The notes beneath the pieces were generated by a model. It had not been told where the DNA came from and made no database searches. It worked only from the letters and a program-made list of their open reading frames with translations. Below, piece by piece: positions 23,977 through 32,040 of a DNA stretch of 64,000 bases. This DNA comes from Actinomadura formosensis NBRC 14204. GTDB taxonomy: Bacteria; Actinomycetota; Actinomycetes; Streptosporangiales; Streptosporangiaceae. Positions within the stretch are counted from its first letter, which is position 1, and every line of letters begins with the position of its first letter. Where the stretch lies: assembly GCF_001552155.1 (NCBI RefSeq), contig NZ_BCQQ01000006.1, positions 1-64,000 on the forward strand. Reading direction: 5' to 3'. A program made the position numbers and the translations under genes.

Positions 23977-26091
23977 TCAGGTCAGGTCTTCGAGGCGGCG
24001 CTCGATCTCCGTGTGGCGGGGGTTCGCCAGGGCTTCGTAGAGTTCCGCCGCGCGACGCCGGCAGTTGAGTGCTTCCGCTGTTCGGTCGGCCTGGTGAAGT
24101 GCTTCCGCGAGTGATTCCAGGGCCAGGGCCTCGCTGCGGCGGTCACGGAAGGCAGCGAAGGACTCGGCAGCCTGACGGAGGTGGGAGATGGCCTCTTCGG
24201 TTCGACCGGCTTCAAGGAGGCTCGTGGCCAGCGGTAGTTTTCCGTAGGCGAGCGTCCATTGGTCGTCAATGACTTCGAAGATGAGGGCCGCTTGTTCCAG
24301 GAGTTCAATCGAGCGCGGCAGGTCATGGAGTGCCCGTGCGCACTTGCCCAGACTCAGCAGGGACATGCCTTCACCGCGCCGAGGACCGGCCGCGCGGAAG
24401 ACACGCAGCGCCTGTTGGAAGTACTCCTGCGCTGAGATGAAGTCCGCGCGCTCTTCCCGGAGAAGTCCCAGTCCGCGTAGCGCGAACCCTCGCATCCAGC
24501 CTGCCGAGATCACATCCGCCATGCTCGCCGTTACCTGGTAGTGCGTCGCGGCCTCGTCGGGTCGGCCGGCGCGCCAGACGGCATCGGCGAGGATGAGGTT
24601 GCAGACGGCCTCGCCATAGGTATCTCCGATGGTTCGAGCGGCCCGCAACCCCAGTCGCATTCCCTCTTCCCAGTCAGTCCAGTAGGACTGCAACTCTAGA
24701 AGGCCGCTTGCAACCGTGGCCAGTTTCCAGGTTATGTCGAACTGGCCGTATTCTATTGATTGATTCAAAGCCGCGACGATGTTCGCCCGTTCCTCCGCGA
24801 ACCAGCGTGTTGCGTCGGCGGAACTTCCGACTTTCTCTGCAACCTCGATATCGTCATCTGGAACGAGTGGAACCATCGCGGAATGGGGTAGCGCCGCCCG
24901 TCGCCGGGCATCGGTGGAGAGGAGATACCACGTCAGCCCTCGCCGTACGGTCTGTGTACGTTCCTCTCGAGTGTCCTCCTCCTGGGCGAGTTCCAGTACG
25001 TACGACTTCAAAAGATCGTGCATGTGGAATCGATTGGGCTGCACCTCCTGAAGAAGATGAACACCGGTCAGCGTGTGCAGCCGCCTTTTTGCGGTTACGA
25101 CGGTCGTGCCGATCAACGCGGCGGCCGCGCCGGGGCCGATATCCGGGCCGGCGTGCAGGCCGATCCTCCGGAAGGATTGTCGCAACTCGGGCGTCAACGC
25201 ACGGTAGGACCATGAGAACGCGGTCCGAGTGTCGCTTAGCTCATCCTCGAGGGAGGCGAGGGCATCAAGCCTGTTCTGTTCGTTGACTAACTCACCGACG
25301 ACTTCCGGCAGAGAGATATGAGGTCTGGCGGAAATACGCTCTCCGACTATCCGCAACGCCAGCGGCAGATGACCGCACAACTCGGCGATCTGAAAAGCCG
25401 CCGACAACTCGGGTTCTACACGTGACCGTCCTACGATCTGAGATAGAAGCTCAACTGATTCTTCTGAAGAGAGGAAGCCCAGGGTCACGCGCAGCGCTCC
25501 TTCTCGCGCTACCAGTCCAGGGAGTGTGCTACGGCTGGTTACGACGGTGAAACAATCCGGTGACGCAGGCAAGAGGGGACGAACCTGCTTGGAGGAAGAC
25601 GCGTTGTCTATGAATACGAGAACGCGCTTGCCGTTCAAGGTCGATCGGTAGAGCGACGCGCGCTCTTCAAGAGTCTCCGGAACCCTGTCAGCGGGGATTC
25701 CCAGTGCACGAAGAAAGGCATCGAGTGCATGTAGCGGAGCGATCGAGGAAACCGGCCCGTATCCCTGAAGATCCATATAAAGATCGCCGTCGGGAAAGCG
25801 GTCGCGAACTTGATGAGCCCAGTGCAGAGCCAGTGCCGTCTTACCGATGCCCGGCGATCCGATTAACGCGTAGACCCTCGCCAAGGCGGTGCGCTCGTCG
25901 TCCCCTGTACGATTTCTCTCCAGGACCTCATGCAGCACCCGAAACTCAACGGCTCGGTTGACGAAGCAATTTGGTCTCACAGGCAACTGCCGAGGCACTG
26001 GAAAATTATCAGCACCCTTGCGCACAAATATGTCACCGTGCACAGTGTCGACCTGTAAGACCGTCCTGGCGTCACCAGTGAAGTCGTTCAT
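23977..26091 (-). CDS. NB-ARC ATPase with TPR repeats (STAND-type)
   Basis: ATG 26091 overlaps the DUF6879 stop (TGATG). The 704-residue protein has an NB-ARC core: P-loop GSPGIGKT (78-85), Walker B in RVLVFIDNA, the sensor VVTSRSTL and GHLPLALRI (GLPLA-like), then a winged helix and about six TPR-like helices from residue 400 (repeated A-x-x-x-G-x-x-x-E pattern). The first 25 residues (NDFTGDARTVLQVDTVHGDI) resemble short Gly/Val/His leader motifs seen before actinobacterial NB-ARC and NACHT proteins. No SARP domain is present, so it is not a typical antibiotic regulator. Signal or conflict ATPase; target unknown. Confidence 0.88.
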   Translation of the reverse strand: MNDFTGDARTVLQVDTVHGDIFVRKGADNFPVPRQLPVRPNCFVNRAVEFRVLHEVLERNRTGDDERTALARVYALIGSPGIGKTALALHWAHQVRDRFPDGDLYMDLQGYGPVSSIAPLHALDAFLRALGIPADRVPETLEERASLYRSTLNGKRVLVFIDNASSSKQVRPLLPASPDCFTVVTSRSTLPGLVAREGALRVTLGFLSSEESVELLSQIVGRSRVEPELSAAFQIAELCGHLPLALRIVGERISARPHISLPEVVGELVNEQNRLDALASLEDELSDTRTAFSWSYRALTPELRQSFRRIGLHAGPDIGPGAAAALIGTTVVTAKRRLHTLTGVHLLQEVQPNRFHMHDLLKSYVLELAQEEDTREERTQTVRRGLTWYLLSTDARRRAALPHSAMVPLVPDDDIEVAEKVGSSADATRWFAEERANIVAALNQSIEYGQFDITWKLATVASGLLELQSYWTDWEEGMRLGLRAARTIGDTYGEAVCNLILADAVWRAGRPDEAATHYQVTASMADVISAGWMRGFALRGLGLLREERADFISAQEYFQQALRVFRAAGPRRGEGMSLLSLGKCARALHDLPRSIELLEQAALIFEVIDDQWTLAYGKLPLATSLLEAGRTEEAISHLRQAAESFAAFRDRRSEALALESLAEALHQADRTAEALNCRRRAAELYEALANPRHTEIERRLEDLT

Positions 26092-26606
26092 CACATCGGC
26101 TGGTAGGACCCGTGCTCCGTTGCGCGCTCCCATACCGATTCAAAGGCGCTGGAACACGACTTCACGATGGCCGGGTCTTCGGTTATTTCGTGGCCGAGGT
26201 AGGTGCCGTCTCCGGCAAAGAAACCGAAGCGGACAAGCTTGTCATCGAACACCCAGAAGTCGTTGCCGGGCAGCGCGAGGTCTGATGCTCGTCTCCGAGG
26301 CAACCACCGGACCTTCTCTCCTGCGGGAATGTTCAGTACGGGCGTGACCTCGTACTCGTGCCGGATGAAGTCGGTGATCGGTTCTGAAACGACGCGGGCC
26401 CGGCGTATGTCGACTCCACGTGCGACCGTCGCGACTACCAGATCATACCAGTCACGGAACCGCTCGACGGGATCGAACTTGACTCCGGCTTTCCAATCGA
26501 GATACGTCTCATCATCAGGCGTGTACATGTCTCGCATTTCCAGATGCACGGCCGAATACCGGCATCCGGCGAAGAGTTCGTCAAAGGTTGGCCGCTCCGC
26601 CACCAC
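26091..26606 (-). CDS. DUF6879-family protein
   Basis: The 171-residue protein starts with a GTG (GTG-GTG-GCG; the second GTG is equally possible) and has AVHLEMRDMYTPDDETYLDW, GVDIRRARVVSEPITDFIR, VRWLPRRRASDLALPGNDFW and a C-terminal AFESVWERA, the conserved pattern of DUF6879. These occur beside XRE/DUF397 and NB-ARC genes in actinomycetes; function unknown. It overlaps the upstream small gene by 26 bp and the NB-ARC start by 1 nt, so the three are one translational unit. Confidence 0.88.
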   Translation of the reverse strand: MVAERPTFDELFAGCRYSAVHLEMRDMYTPDDETYLDWKAGVKFDPVERFRDWYDLVVATVARGVDIRRARVVSEPITDFIRHEYEVTPVLNIPAGEKVRWLPRRRASDLALPGNDFWVFDDKLVRFGFFAGDGTYLGHEITEDPAIVKSCSSAFESVWERATEHGSYQPM

Positions 26607-26820
26607 ACGCCTCCTGAATGATCATCTTCATACGCGCGGGAAGCCTTACAACCTTCTCGTTCTCCGCGACCGGGCTCCGCGCCGCCACTTCGGCCAGCGT
26701 AGCGTGATCAGTCACTTCCCACCCCTGAAACACGAGGTCCCCAGTTGCCTCGTCCACCCATACGGACGGGCAGTTACCGCCGTTAGTGTCAGGGTCGATA
26801 CCGATGAACACGAGTGCCAT
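26581..26820 (-). CDS. Small hypothetical protein upstream of DUF6879
   Basis: ATG 26820 has a good ribosome binding site (GGAGGATG, about 5 nt spacing). The 79-residue product begins MALVFIGIDPDTNGGNCPSV and includes a short beta-hairpin-like GDLVFQGWEV and a C-terminal RLPARMKMIIQEA. Proteins of this size and pattern (IDPxTxGxNCPxVxVD) sit directly ahead of DUF6879 genes in other actinomycetes, to my recollection. Function unknown. Overlaps the next gene by 26 bp. Confidence 0.75.
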   Translation of the reverse strand: MALVFIGIDPDTNGGNCPSVWVDEATGDLVFQGWEVTDHATLAEVAARSPVAENEKVVRLPARMKMIIQEACGGGAANL

Positions 26821-27270
26821 GACATCCTCCGCGAGGCTACTCACACTGCCTGCTTAAAGACTCGCCCGCGCCGGGCATCCAGTCAACGGTACGATATAAA
26901 TATCGACCTTCGGGATGCCTACCTTACAGCCCCCGGTCGTCCATACCAATAAGGTGAACGGAAATTGGAGTTTGATGCCGGTTATATTGGCTCGCTTCAA
27001 GATACCGGCGCACTGGCAGGGGGGCGCGGTGTGGGCGGATGGATGAGGAAGGGGCGGCGGCACGCCCCAGCGTTTGCGCCAGCTGTCGCGTTCGGCGCCC
27101 TTGGTGGTGTAGGCAGAGCCATCTGGTCGGGTGGCGGCTCGCCCAGCCGACGCAGGCCGTGACCGCACGCGGGACCGTAGGCGTGCGTCATCGACGTGGC
27201 GACATGCAAGCGAGGGCGGCCGAACGTCCAGCATGCAGAGTCGCTGCCAGCCGTCCGGCCACTGCGTCCG
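26821..27270. other. Intergenic region with palindrome and dispersed repeat
   Basis: No supportable gene. It contains the perfect palindrome CGATAT-AA-ATATCG (26892-26905), a possible operator about 72-85 bp upstream of the small-ORF/DUF6879/NB-ARC operon. At 27136-27205 there is a segment similar to 22540-22605. The 26900-27000 part is noticeably AT-rich. Short open frames here show neither coding bias nor ribosome binding sites. Confidence 0.5.
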
Positions 27271-27456
27271 TCAGAGGTTCTTGAGGGTCACTGCGAAGTG
27301 GCGGAAGTCATCGCGACTCATGATGACCTTGGGACCGTCGGGGTCCTTGCTGTCGCGGACAGCGATCTGGTCTCCCGCAGATGCAAGTTCCACACAATTT
27401 CCACCGTTCTCTGTGCTCAAACTTGCCTTGCACCAGACGGCCCTACTCAGGTCCAT
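27271..27456 (-). CDS. DUF397 protein, copy 3 of tandem array
   Basis: 61 residues from ATG 27456: MDLSRAVWCKASLSTENGGN, then CVELASAGDQIAVRDSKDPD and GPKVIMSRDDFRHFAVTLKN. This is the DUF397 pattern (W-x-KSS-x-S...CVEVA...VAVRDSKDP-GP-L-x-F). DUF397 proteins partner XRE/DUF5753 regulators; BldB-type regulators belong to this group. Most diverged of the three copies (Cys in WCKAS, no Pro in ASAGD). An in-frame ATG at 27477 is less likely. Confidence 0.9.
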   Translation of the reverse strand: MDLSRAVWCKASLSTENGGNCVELASAGDQIAVRDSKDPDGPKVIMSRDDFRHFAVTLKNL

Positions 27457-27488
27457 CTCGTCGTTCCTCCGGAGCACGCAGTTTAATT

Positions 27489-27674
27489 TCAGAGGTTCTT
27501 GAGAGTCATGGCGAGTCGCTGGAAATCTTTGTGGTTCATGATGAGTTTGGGACCAGAGGGATCCTTGCTGTCACGGATGGCAACGGTACCGGGAACGCTG
27601 GCAACTTCTACGCACTCGCCGCCGTTGGAGGTGCTGCGGCTGGCCTTGCGCCAGACGGCCTTACTCAGATCCAT
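27489..27674 (-). CDS. DUF397 protein, copy 2 of tandem array
   Basis: 61 residues from ATG 27674, same length and layout as its neighbours: WRKASRSTSNGGECVEVASV, VAIRDSKDPSGPKLIMNHKD, ending FQRLAMTLKNL. It is most like copy 1 in its second half. It lies exactly 218 bp from each neighbour. Function: small partner of the adjacent XRE regulator (family knowledge), likely same transcript. Confidence 0.92.
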   Translation of the reverse strand: MDLSKAVWRKASRSTSNGGECVEVASVPGTVAIRDSKDPSGPKLIMNHKDFQRLAMTLKNL

Positions 27675-27706
27675 CTCATCGTCCATCCGGTGCGCACAGC
27701 TTAATC

Positions 27707-27892
27707 TCAGCGGTTCTTGAGAGTTGCGGCGAGGCGTTGGAAGTCTTTGTGGTTCATGGTGAGTTTGGGGCCAGAGGGGTCCTTGCTATCGCGAATGGCA
27801 ACGGCACCCGGAACGCTAGCGACTTCCACACATTCTCCGCCGTTAGCGCCACTATAGGACGACTTTCGCCACGCAACCTTGCTCAAGTCCAT
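27707..27892 (-). CDS. DUF397 protein, copy 1 of tandem array
   Basis: 61 residues from ATG 27892: WRKSSYSGANGGECVEVASV and VAIRDSKDPSGPKLTMNHKD, ending LAATLKNR. The WRKSSYSGxxGGxCVEVA form is the canonical DUF397 N terminus, so this is probably the ancestral copy. Its start overlaps the 3' end of the XRE/DUF5753 gene by 10 bp, indicating translational coupling and joint function. Confidence 0.94.
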   Translation of the reverse strand: MDLSKVAWRKSSYSGANGGECVEVASVPGAVAIRDSKDPSGPKLTMNHKDFQRLAATLKNR

Positions 27893-28689
27893 TTTTTCTC
27901 AACAACTTCCCTGATGCGTGCGGTAGATTCGGCTACCGAGTAGGCGAGACCGCGAATCTCTGCAAGTGCCTGGTGTATGAGTTTCAGATGATGGGGCTCC
28001 TCTATGGTAACCCCGTGGGGGATGGTCTCGGCATAAGCGACCTCAGATAGATCGTCCATCTTCGCGAGCGTTACCGAGCCGACGTTGCCCAGGTGCTCAC
28101 CTCGAGATGGCACCACGTGGACCATGAGCCTGTCCGAGACACACGCGATGAGGTGATTGAGTTGTTCTCGCATGATGCCAGGGTTGCCGACTTCGCGGTA
28201 TAGGACCCCTTCATCCAGGTAGAGGCTGAAAATCGGGGGCGGCGGGACGTCCCTGGTCAGGACGGCCTGACGGGCCATCCGTGCTTCGATCGCTTCTTCG
28301 TTGCCTCGCAGGATCGCACCCGCGTACGACCGGATCTGCACCAGGCCGTGCACTGTAGTCGGCTGCCATGAGGTGAGCATGGCCGCCTCGCCCTCGATTG
28401 TGGGCCAGTCGAACCAGCTCGGGAAGGCGACAGCTTCGTCGTTGGTGAGGTCGTCATGAAGGCTGAGGAGGACGCCCCCAGCTCTCAACTCTGGATCCAT
28501 GATCTCGACGAAGTCGCGTTTGCACCGTTTCTTCCCGCTCTCGACCTGCGAGACGAAGGACGCGGTCTTGCCGGTGCGCTGGGCGACGCGCGCCTGGCTT
28601 AACCCTGCACGCTCCCGGTACCGCCGGAACTGCCGGCCGAACGCGGCCAGCGCGGGGGACGTCACTGCACGTCGTCGGGGGGATGCCAT
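27883..28689 (-). CDS. XRE-family regulator with DUF5753 domain
   Basis: The 268-residue protein has an N-terminal helix-turn-helix (FGRQFRRYRERAGLSQARVA, then TGKTASFVSQVESGKKR at about residues 17-55) and a C-terminal DUF5753 domain (TVHGLVQIRSYAGAIL, EARMARQAVLTRD, LYREVGNPGIMREQLNHLI, LMVHVVPSRGEH). This is the standard actinomycete regulator that works with DUF397 partners, often in developmental or antibiotic control. It is divergent from the RsbW-like ATPase gene and coupled to DUF397 copy 1. Confidence 0.95.
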   Translation of the reverse strand: MASPRRRAVTSPALAAFGRQFRRYRERAGLSQARVAQRTGKTASFVSQVESGKKRCKRDFVEIMDPELRAGGVLLSLHDDLTNDEAVAFPSWFDWPTIEGEAAMLTSWQPTTVHGLVQIRSYAGAILRGNEEAIEARMARQAVLTRDVPPPPIFSLYLDEGVLYREVGNPGIMREQLNHLIACVSDRLMVHVVPSRGEHLGNVGSVTLAKMDDLSEVAYAETIPHGVTIEEPHHLKLIHQALAEIRGLAYSVAESTARIREVVEKKWT

Positions 28690-28842
28690 GCTCGTCGCTC
28701 CTTAACCAGACGGAACCACGTATAACCGGGGAGTGGAAGCCAGCAATGAGATGTTGCGTCTTTCTGGATGTTAACAGTGACTCTGCGTTGATGGGTGTCT
28801 TACTGACAGATACGAGAACCCGCATGACCAGAGGTCGTACTG

Positions 28843-29241
28843 ATGCCAACCATTGCTTTCGCGCCGGAGAGACCGGCGCTCGTGCTGGAGCCGACTGATC
28901 GGGCGCCCGCCATGGCGCGGCGCTATCTCACCGAGCGGTTCCGGGAACTGGGGCACGCCGACGACTTCGTCGGGCGGCTCGTGGTTACCGAGTTGGTTAC
29001 CAATTCCTACAAGCACGTCGGTATCGGGCACATCGTGGTCCGGGTCCTCCCGGACGTGCGCGAGCCGCTCACCGTCATCGAGGTCTGGGACGAGAGCACC
29101 GCCCCTCCCCTGGTCGGGGGCGGGGACCACGACGCCACCAGCGGGCGGGGGTTGCTGCTGATGTCCGAACTCGTCCACGACTGGGGCGTCCGCCCGCTCT
29201 ACGAGGAGGGAAAGATCGTATGGGCTCGATGCGCCCGCTGA
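28843..29241 (+). CDS. RsbW-like ATP-binding anti-sigma-type protein
   Basis: The 132-residue protein is a HATPase_c_2 (GHKL) domain: N-box VTELVTNSYKH at about residues 46-56, G1-box VWDES near 84, and G2-box SGRGLLLMSELVHDWG at about 99-114. Such proteins act as serine kinase/anti-sigma factors or small ATP-binding partners in the XRE/DUF397 neighbourhood of actinomycetes. Its 3' end overlaps the next gene by 22 bp. Divergent from the XRE regulator. Confidence 0.92.
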   Translation: MPTIAFAPERPALVLEPTDRAPAMARRYLTERFRELGHADDFVGRLVVTELVTNSYKHVGIGHIVVRVLPDVREPLTVIEVWDESTAPPLVGGGDHDATSGRGLLLMSELVHDWGVRPLYEEGKIVWARCAR

Positions 29242-29597
29242 GGATCCGGGCGGGCCGCCACCTGCTGCGGTGGCGGACCTGGCTGGGCCGCAGGACTGCC
29301 ATCCGGCACCTGAACCTGCTCGCCGACGCGGTCAAGGCCAAGGGGTACCGGTACGTCAAGCTCTACCAGGCCGACGAGTTCCCCACCCATCCGCCGGTGC
29401 TGTGGGTGTTCGCCTTCAGCCCCGACGACCACGTCCGCCTCCCGGTGGAAGTCCAGGCCACGCCCGGCAGGACCTGGGGCTACTACGAGGCCGGACGCGG
29501 GAGGCACGGCTACCTGTGTCCCTGCGACGACGTCGAGCACGCCGCCGGCCAGGTGGACGCGCTCCTCAGGCACCGCATGTTCCCCTCCACCTGGTAG
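29220..29597 (+). CDS. Hypothetical protein coupled to the RsbW-like gene
   Basis: The 125-residue product starts inside the preceding gene (ATG 29220; ATG 29229 possible). It has a very basic N terminus (residues 4-28), then an alpha/beta segment with GYRYVKLYQADEFPTHPPVLWVF, a run of hydrophilic loops and WGYYEAGRGRHGYLCPCDD. I do not recognise a family. Coupling to an anti-sigma-type ATPase suggests a joint role. Confidence 0.75.
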   Translation: MGSMRPLRIRAGRHLLRWRTWLGRRTAIRHLNLLADAVKAKGYRYVKLYQADEFPTHPPVLWVFAFSPDDHVRLPVEVQATPGRTWGYYEAGRGRHGYLCPCDDVEHAAGQVDALLRHRMFPSTW

Positions 29598-29658
29598 CCC
29601 GCCGGAGAGTCGGCACGACGACAACAGGGGAGGGTGTCGCCCGGCGCAAGGCGGGTGA

Positions 29659-30624
29659 TCAGCGGGTCTGTGCGGCTACGAGGACCTCGCCGGCCGGGGT
29701 GCGGTCGTACAGCACGGACCGTCCGGCACGCCGCCGCCGGATGAGCCGGGCGTCGAGCAGGATCTTGAGGTGGCGGCCCACCGACCCCAGTCCCTGACCG
29801 GTCAGGGCGACCAGCTGGGTCGTGCTCTTGGGCGTGTCCAGGAGAACGAGGACGCGCGCCCGCGCGGGTCCCAGCAGCGCGCCGAGCGCGTCGGACACCG
29901 GGACCGGATCCCGCTCCGCGAGCACGCCCGAGCACGGGTAGATCACCGCGTACCGGTCGGCCGTCCAGCACAGCCAGCCCACGACGGGGGTGACCGGGAC
30001 GAACAGCAGGCGTTTGCCCGCGAGGTCCCGGGGCGGGTAGTCGTACTGGTTGGTCTGGAGGCGGCCCTCCCCCAGCCAGCGCATCCCCGGGCTCATCGTG
30101 CCGAGTGCGGTGACCCAGCCGCCCTGGCCGAGCAGCCCGGTCCGCGCGACGATGTCGGCCTCGATGATCCGCCTGCGACGGTCCCAGTCCGGCCGGACCG
30201 CCGTCGTCCAGATCCACTCCAGCAGGTCGGCGATGCGCTCGGCCAGGTCCGGCCGGTGCAGCCGGTCAGGGACCGGGCCGTCCAGCGCGACCTCCAGGTC
30301 CGTGTGCACCTGATCGGCCGGCCATTCGCGGACCTGCGCCAGTTCGTCGTGGAAGGCGGGATTCATCTCGCCGGTGGGCGCCGGCGTGACGAAATCGGCG
30401 AGATAGCGGGGACGCAGCGCCGACCGCACCAGCAGCGCGGTGATCGGGTCACCGGCCAGCCGTGCCCGGTAGGCGGGCAGGTGAGCGGCCAGCCACTGGC
30501 GCTCCCCGGGGTGCGCGGCCGTCCCCTTCGCCAGGACGATGAGGCACGCGGTGGTCTCCGACAGCGCCGAGACGACGAACCGGCTCTCCGCCAGGGTGTC
30601 CGTGCTGATCTGCCACCAGCCCAT
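29659..30624 (-). CDS. ArsR-type winged-helix regulator with long N-terminal domain
   Basis: The 321-residue protein has a large N-terminal region (DUF5937-like; PADQVHTDLEVALDGPVPDR, LLEWIWTTAVRPDWDRRRRI) and a C-terminal ArsR winged helix (ARVLVLLDTPKSTTQLVAL, GSVGRHLKILLDARLIRRRR, SVLYDRTPAGEVL). Its start codon lies inside a 10-bp-arm palindrome at 30623-30646 that also precedes the divergent MFS gene, so autorepression together with control of the transporter is likely. Confidence 0.9.
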   Translation of the reverse strand: MGWWQISTDTLAESRFVVSALSETTACLIVLAKGTAAHPGERQWLAAHLPAYRARLAGDPITALLVRSALRPRYLADFVTPAPTGEMNPAFHDELAQVREWPADQVHTDLEVALDGPVPDRLHRPDLAERIADLLEWIWTTAVRPDWDRRRRIIEADIVARTGLLGQGGWVTALGTMSPGMRWLGEGRLQTNQYDYPPRDLAGKRLLFVPVTPVVGWLCWTADRYAVIYPCSGVLAERDPVPVSDALGALLGPARARVLVLLDTPKSTTQLVALTGQGLGSVGRHLKILLDARLIRRRRAGRSVLYDRTPAGEVLVAAQTR

Positions 30625-30646
30625 GTTTCGCCTCCCGGCGAAACAT
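30623..30646. promoter_or_regulatory. Palindromic operator between ArsR-type regulator and MFS genes
   Basis: ATGTTTCGCC (30623-30632), TCCC, GGCGAAACAT (30637-30646): a perfect 10-bp inverted repeat. Its left arm overlaps the regulator start codon and the right arm ends 38 bp before the MFS ATG. Position and symmetry fit the binding site of the divergently encoded regulator. Confidence 0.6.
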
Positions 30647-30683
30647 TAACGTGCGCGCCGCCGGGACGGTGAGACTCCCGATC

Positions 30684-31934
30684 ATGCCCAGCACCTATCG
30701 AGGGCTGTTCCGCACGCCCGAATTCACCCCGCTGTTCGCCACCGCGTCGACGCATGTGGCGGCGTCGACCGTCAGTGGCCTGGCCCTCGGCACGCTCGTC
30801 TACACCGCCACCGGCTCACCGCTGCTGGCCGCGTTCAGCATGTTCGGCCCGTCCCTGGCCCAGGTGGTCGGGGCGACGGCGCTGCTGTCGGCGGCCGACC
30901 GGCTGCCGCCGCGCGCCGCGATGACGAGCCTGTCGGTCACCTTCGGGCTGGGCACCGCCGTGCTGGCCGTCCCCGGCCTGCCGCTGTGGGCCGTCTTCGC
31001 GGTGATCATGTTTCTCGGGCTGGCCGGTTCGGTGGGCGGCGGCGTACGGTTCGGGCTGCTCAGCGAGCTCCTCTCCGGTGAGGGCTACCTGCTCGGCCGC
31101 TCGGTGCTGAACATGTCCGTCGGAGTGATGCAGATCGGCGGGTTCGCCGCGGGCGGCGCCCTGGTGGCGGTCCTGTCCCCGCGCGGAACGCTGCTGGCCG
31201 GCGCCGCCCTCTACCTCGCCACGGCGCTCGTCGCCCGGTTCGGGCTGAGCCGCCGCCCCGCACGCGCCGCCGGGCGGCCGTCCATCACCGCGACCTGGCG
31301 GACCAACGCGTGGCTCTGGTCCTCGCCGCCCCGCCGGTACATCTACCTGGCCCTGTGGGTGCCCAACGGCCTGATCGTCGGCTGCGAGGCGCTGTTCGTC
31401 CCCTACTCGCCGCAGCACGCGGGCCTGCTGTTCGCGTTCGCCGGCGCGGGGATGCTCCTCGGAGACACCGCGACCGGCCGGTTCGTCCCGCCGGCGTGGA
31501 GGCGGCGGCTGGCCGCCCCGCTGCTCCTGCTGCTCGCCGCGCCGTACCTCGTCTTCGCGGCGCACCCGCCGTTCGGCCTCGCCGTGGCCGTCATCACCCT
31601 CGCGTCGATCGGCTACTCCGCCTCCCTGCTCCTCCAGGACCACCTCATGGCCCTCACGCCCAGGGACGTCCACGGGCAGGCACTGGGGCTGCACTCCGCC
31701 GGCATGGTCACCATGCAGGGCGTCGGCGCCACCCTCGCCGGAACGGTCGCCCAGTACGTCTCGTCCGCCACCGCGATGGCCGTCATGGCGGCGGGCTCCA
31801 TCACGGTCACCCTGCTGCTGACCCCTGGGCTGCGCGGTAAGCCCCGGACCATCCCGGAGCAGCCGTCCGGGGCCGACCGAGAGGAATACCACGCGCGAAC
31901 AAGTGCCCCCGAGATGCCGCCGAGTGTTTCCTAG
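30684..31934 (+). CDS. Major facilitator superfamily transporter
   Basis: From ATG 30684 the 416-residue protein has about 12 transmembrane helices (for example VSGLALGTLVYTATGSPLLA, LWAVFAVIMFLGLAGSVGGG, LLFAFAGAGMLLGDTATGRF) and MFS-style loop motifs (LSAADRLPPR after helix 2). Its divergent partner is an ArsR-type regulator, a common arrangement for drug or metabolite exporters. Substrate unknown. An in-frame start at 30651 would fall against the operator and is less likely. Confidence 0.9.
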   Translation: MPSTYRGLFRTPEFTPLFATASTHVAASTVSGLALGTLVYTATGSPLLAAFSMFGPSLAQVVGATALLSAADRLPPRAAMTSLSVTFGLGTAVLAVPGLPLWAVFAVIMFLGLAGSVGGGVRFGLLSELLSGEGYLLGRSVLNMSVGVMQIGGFAAGGALVAVLSPRGTLLAGAALYLATALVARFGLSRRPARAAGRPSITATWRTNAWLWSSPPRRYIYLALWVPNGLIVGCEALFVPYSPQHAGLLFAFAGAGMLLGDTATGRFVPPAWRRRLAAPLLLLLAAPYLVFAAHPPFGLAVAVITLASIGYSASLLLQDHLMALTPRDVHGQALGLHSAGMVTMQGVGATLAGTVAQYVSSATAMAVMAAGSITVTLLLTPGLRGKPRTIPEQPSGADREEYHARTSAPEMPPSVS

Positions 31935-32040
31935 GTGATGGACTGGGTGTTCGGCCTCGCGCGGCGCCGCCTGGGGCGGACGAACGCACCGTGCGGCTCG
32001 GGAGAATGCTCACAGCGGTCTTCGGAAGGCAGGAGTCGAT

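Larger units (their letters stand above)
27271..27892 (-). repeat. Three-unit tandem array, exact 218-bp period
   Basis: The three DUF397 genes have identical lengths (186 bp) and identical 32-bp spacers, giving stops at 27271, 27489 and 27707. The constant period shows tandem duplication followed by sequence divergence without net indels. Confidence 0.9.

Noticed and set aside
26997-27209. 70-codon minus-strand frame with MTHAYGPACGHGLRR
   Set aside because: Similar words occur at 22540-22605 only because the DNA is repeated; no ribosome binding site and poor composition.
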